A stretch of DNA of 14,403 bases from an uncultured Collinsella sp. (GTDB lineage: Bacteria; Actinomycetota; Coriobacteriia; Coriobacteriales; Coriobacteriaceae): the NCBI GenBank assembly GCA_900550185.1, contig URRN01000031.1, positions 1 through 14,403 on the forward strand. Direction: 5' to 3'. The translations under genes and the position numbers were made by a program. Of the stretch, positions 13,276 through 14,403 are shown one piece after another. The stretch's first letter is position 1; every line of letters begins with the position of its first letter. Below the pieces are notes generated by a model that had not been told where the DNA came from, did no database searches, and was given only the letters and a program-made list of their open reading frames with translations.

Positions 13276-14238
13276 ATGCACGAGAACGACTTTTTTAACG
13301 AGGACCTGCTGTGCGCGCTCGCTGGCGTTGCCGGCGAGGACAACGTGTTGATGAGCGAGCCCATGCGCGAGCACACCACGTTTAAGATCGGCGGCCCGGC
13401 CGACGTCTTTGTCACGCCCGATACCGAGCAGGGCCTCGTCGCCACGCTCGATACCTGCTATCGCTGCGACCTGCCGCTTACCATCGTGGGCAACGGCTCC
13501 GACCTGCTTGTCGGCGACAAGGGCATCCGCGGCGTCGTCGTGGCGCTGGGCGAAGGCCTCTCCGACATTACGGTCGACGGCACGCACGTCACGGCGGCAG
13601 CCGGCGCCTTGCTTTCCGATGTCGCCGCGGCGGCAGCCGAGGCCGGTCTCACCGGCATGGAGCCCATCTCGGGCATCCCCGGATCGGTCGGCGGCGCCTG
13701 CTACATGAACGCCGGCGCCTACGGTGCCTGCATGGCAGACGTGCTGGAGTCTGTGCGCGTCTACAAGCCCGCCCGCATGCTCGACGACGGCACCCGCGGC
13801 AGCGGCAACATCATCGAATTCGATGCCGACGAACTCAACCTGGGCTATCGCAAGAGCCGCATCGCCGACGACGGCTTTATCGTGCTTTCGGCCACTTTCA
13901 ATCTCGCCCCGGGCAACGCCGCGATGATCAAGGCCGACATGGACGACTACCGCCAGCGCCGCGAGGACAAGCAGCCGCTCGACATGCCGAGTGCCGGCTC
14001 CACCTTCAAGCGCCCCGAGGGCCACTTTGCCGGCAAGCTCATCATGGATGCCGGCCTGCGCGGCCACGCCATCGGCGGCGCCCAGGTAAGCGAAAAGCAC
14101 TGCGGCTTCATCGTCAACGCCGACCACGCCACCGCCGCCGACGTCAACGAACTCATCCGCTACATCCAAACAACCGTCAAAGACCAATTCGGCGTAGACC
14201 TAGAACCCGAAGTCCACCGAGTAGGCGAATTTTTATAA
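13276..14238 (+). CDS. murB: UDP-N-acetylenolpyruvoylglucosamine reductase MurB
   Basis: MurB is the FAD- and NADPH-dependent cytosolic enzyme that reduces UDP-GlcNAc-enolpyruvate to UDP-MurNAc in peptidoglycan synthesis. The 320-aa product carries EHTTFKIGGPAD (32-43), VGNGSDLLV (71-79), the FAD-binding SGIPGSVGGACYMNAGAYG (132-150), YRKSR (191-195) and PSAGSTFKRP (238-247) with the proton-donating Ser242. The late Glu of the active site is expected at Glu312 (LEPEVHRVG). ATG 13276 was chosen, with AAGGCGG about 9 bases upstream, over an upstream in-frame TTG at 13231 that overlaps the putative -10 box. It is single and divergent from the LacI-family gene, and is followed four bases later by a strong terminator. 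Confidence 0.96.
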   Translation: MHENDFFNEDLLCALAGVAGEDNVLMSEPMREHTTFKIGGPADVFVTPDTEQGLVATLDTCYRCDLPLTIVGNGSDLLVGDKGIRGVVVALGEGLSDITVDGTHVTAAAGALLSDVAAAAAEAGLTGMEPISGIPGSVGGACYMNAGAYGACMADVLESVRVYKPARMLDDGTRGSGNIIEFDADELNLGYRKSRIADDGFIVLSATFNLAPGNAAMIKADMDDYRQRREDKQPLDMPSAGSTFKRPEGHFAGKLIMDAGLRGHAIGGAQVSEKHCGFIVNADHATAADVNELIRYIQTTVKDQFGVDLEPEVHRVGEFL

Positions 14239-14241
14239 AAA

Positions 14242-14263
14242 GAAGGCCCCGAAAGGGGCCTTC
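14242..14263 (+). terminator. Intrinsic terminator of murB
   Basis: GAAGGCCCC and GGGGCCTTC form a perfect 9-bp stem closed by a GAAA tetraloop, followed by ACTTTCTTTAATT and preceded by an A-rich run. It begins three bases after the murB stop. Confidence 0.9.
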
Positions 14264-14363
14264 ACTTTCTTTAATTCAGACAACCAGTCCGGTGTGCCGC
14301 GCCCCGAACCCAAGAGGGCCGCGTGCCCGCCCGCAATATATTTGATTGATCGCGAGTTCCGCA

Positions 14364-14400
14364 CGCAAAGAAGGCCACTTAATGTGGCCTTCGTCTTGCG
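14364..14400. terminator. Second hairpin, probably terminating a gene beyond the window
   Basis: GAAGGCCAC (14370-14378) and GTGGCCTTC (14384-14392) form a perfect 9-bp stem with loop TTAAT. Flanking CGCAA and TTGCG (14364-14368, 14396-14400) extend it after a small internal loop. The outer stem and the short T runs on both strands suggest a bidirectional terminator. The bases between 14264 and 14363 show no gene or tRNA fold that I can support. Confidence 0.65.
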
Positions 14401-14403
14401 CAG

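Noticed and set aside
13093..14187. Extension of the LacI-family frame to 707 aa across murB
   Set aside because: The extra 365 codons are exactly antisense to murB and precede the canonical LacI N-terminus and its ribosome binding site at 13092.
14264..14363. Possible tRNA or small RNA after murB
   Set aside because: GC-rich with a GAGTTCCGC segment, but no cloverleaf, anticodon arm or acceptor stem could be paired.

Overview
The window looks like the chromosome of a high-GC gut actinobacterium of the Coriobacteriia, most likely Collinsella or a relative. This rests on codon usage, strong GGAGG-type ribosome binding sites, a free-standing hisZ, mannose-family PTS genes and short GC-rich palindromic repeats. 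The genus is an inference from style, not a match. No mobile element, CRISPR array or RNA gene was found.

Layout: (i) 1-1005, the 5' part of hisZ on the minus strand, cut by the window edge. (ii) 1006-1331, a gene-free stretch with short palindromic repeats. (iii) 1332-9629, an all-minus-strand sugar-amine catabolic cluster of nine genes in three promoter units. Unit 1 is a SIS-domain protein, a 353-aa SIS deglycase, PTS EIIA and PTS EIIB (9629 down to 6411). Unit 2 is PTS EIIC, EIID and, beyond an intrinsic terminator, a TIM-barrel epimerase (6116 down to 3571). Unit 3 is a second copy of the 353-aa deglycase and a second epimerase (3303 down to 1332). (iv) 9823-11815, two overlapping GntR/HutC-type regulators preceded by a small unknown protein. 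(v) 11937-12009, a perfect 31-bp palindrome. (vi) a LacI-family regulator (minus) divergent from murB (plus), with strong terminators at the right end.

The cluster reads as uptake and breakdown of Amadori-type fructosamines such as fructoselysine or glucoselysine. A mannose-family PTS would import and phosphorylate the compound, FrlB/GfrE/GfrF-like SIS proteins would cleave the 6-phosphate into sugar phosphate plus amine, and FrlC-like epimerases would bring stereoisomers into the pathway. No FrlD-like kinase is present, as expected when the PTS does the phosphorylation. The substrate is inferred.

The most striking regulatory signal is a shared promoter architecture upstream of all three units: two copies of a motif close to ATTTRATACCAAT, 33-35 bp apart and flanking a -10 box, plus a second motif, GGYGAACGGTMGRT, 20-23 bp further upstream. 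Two motif types and two adjacent HutC-type regulators suggest dual control of one regulon.
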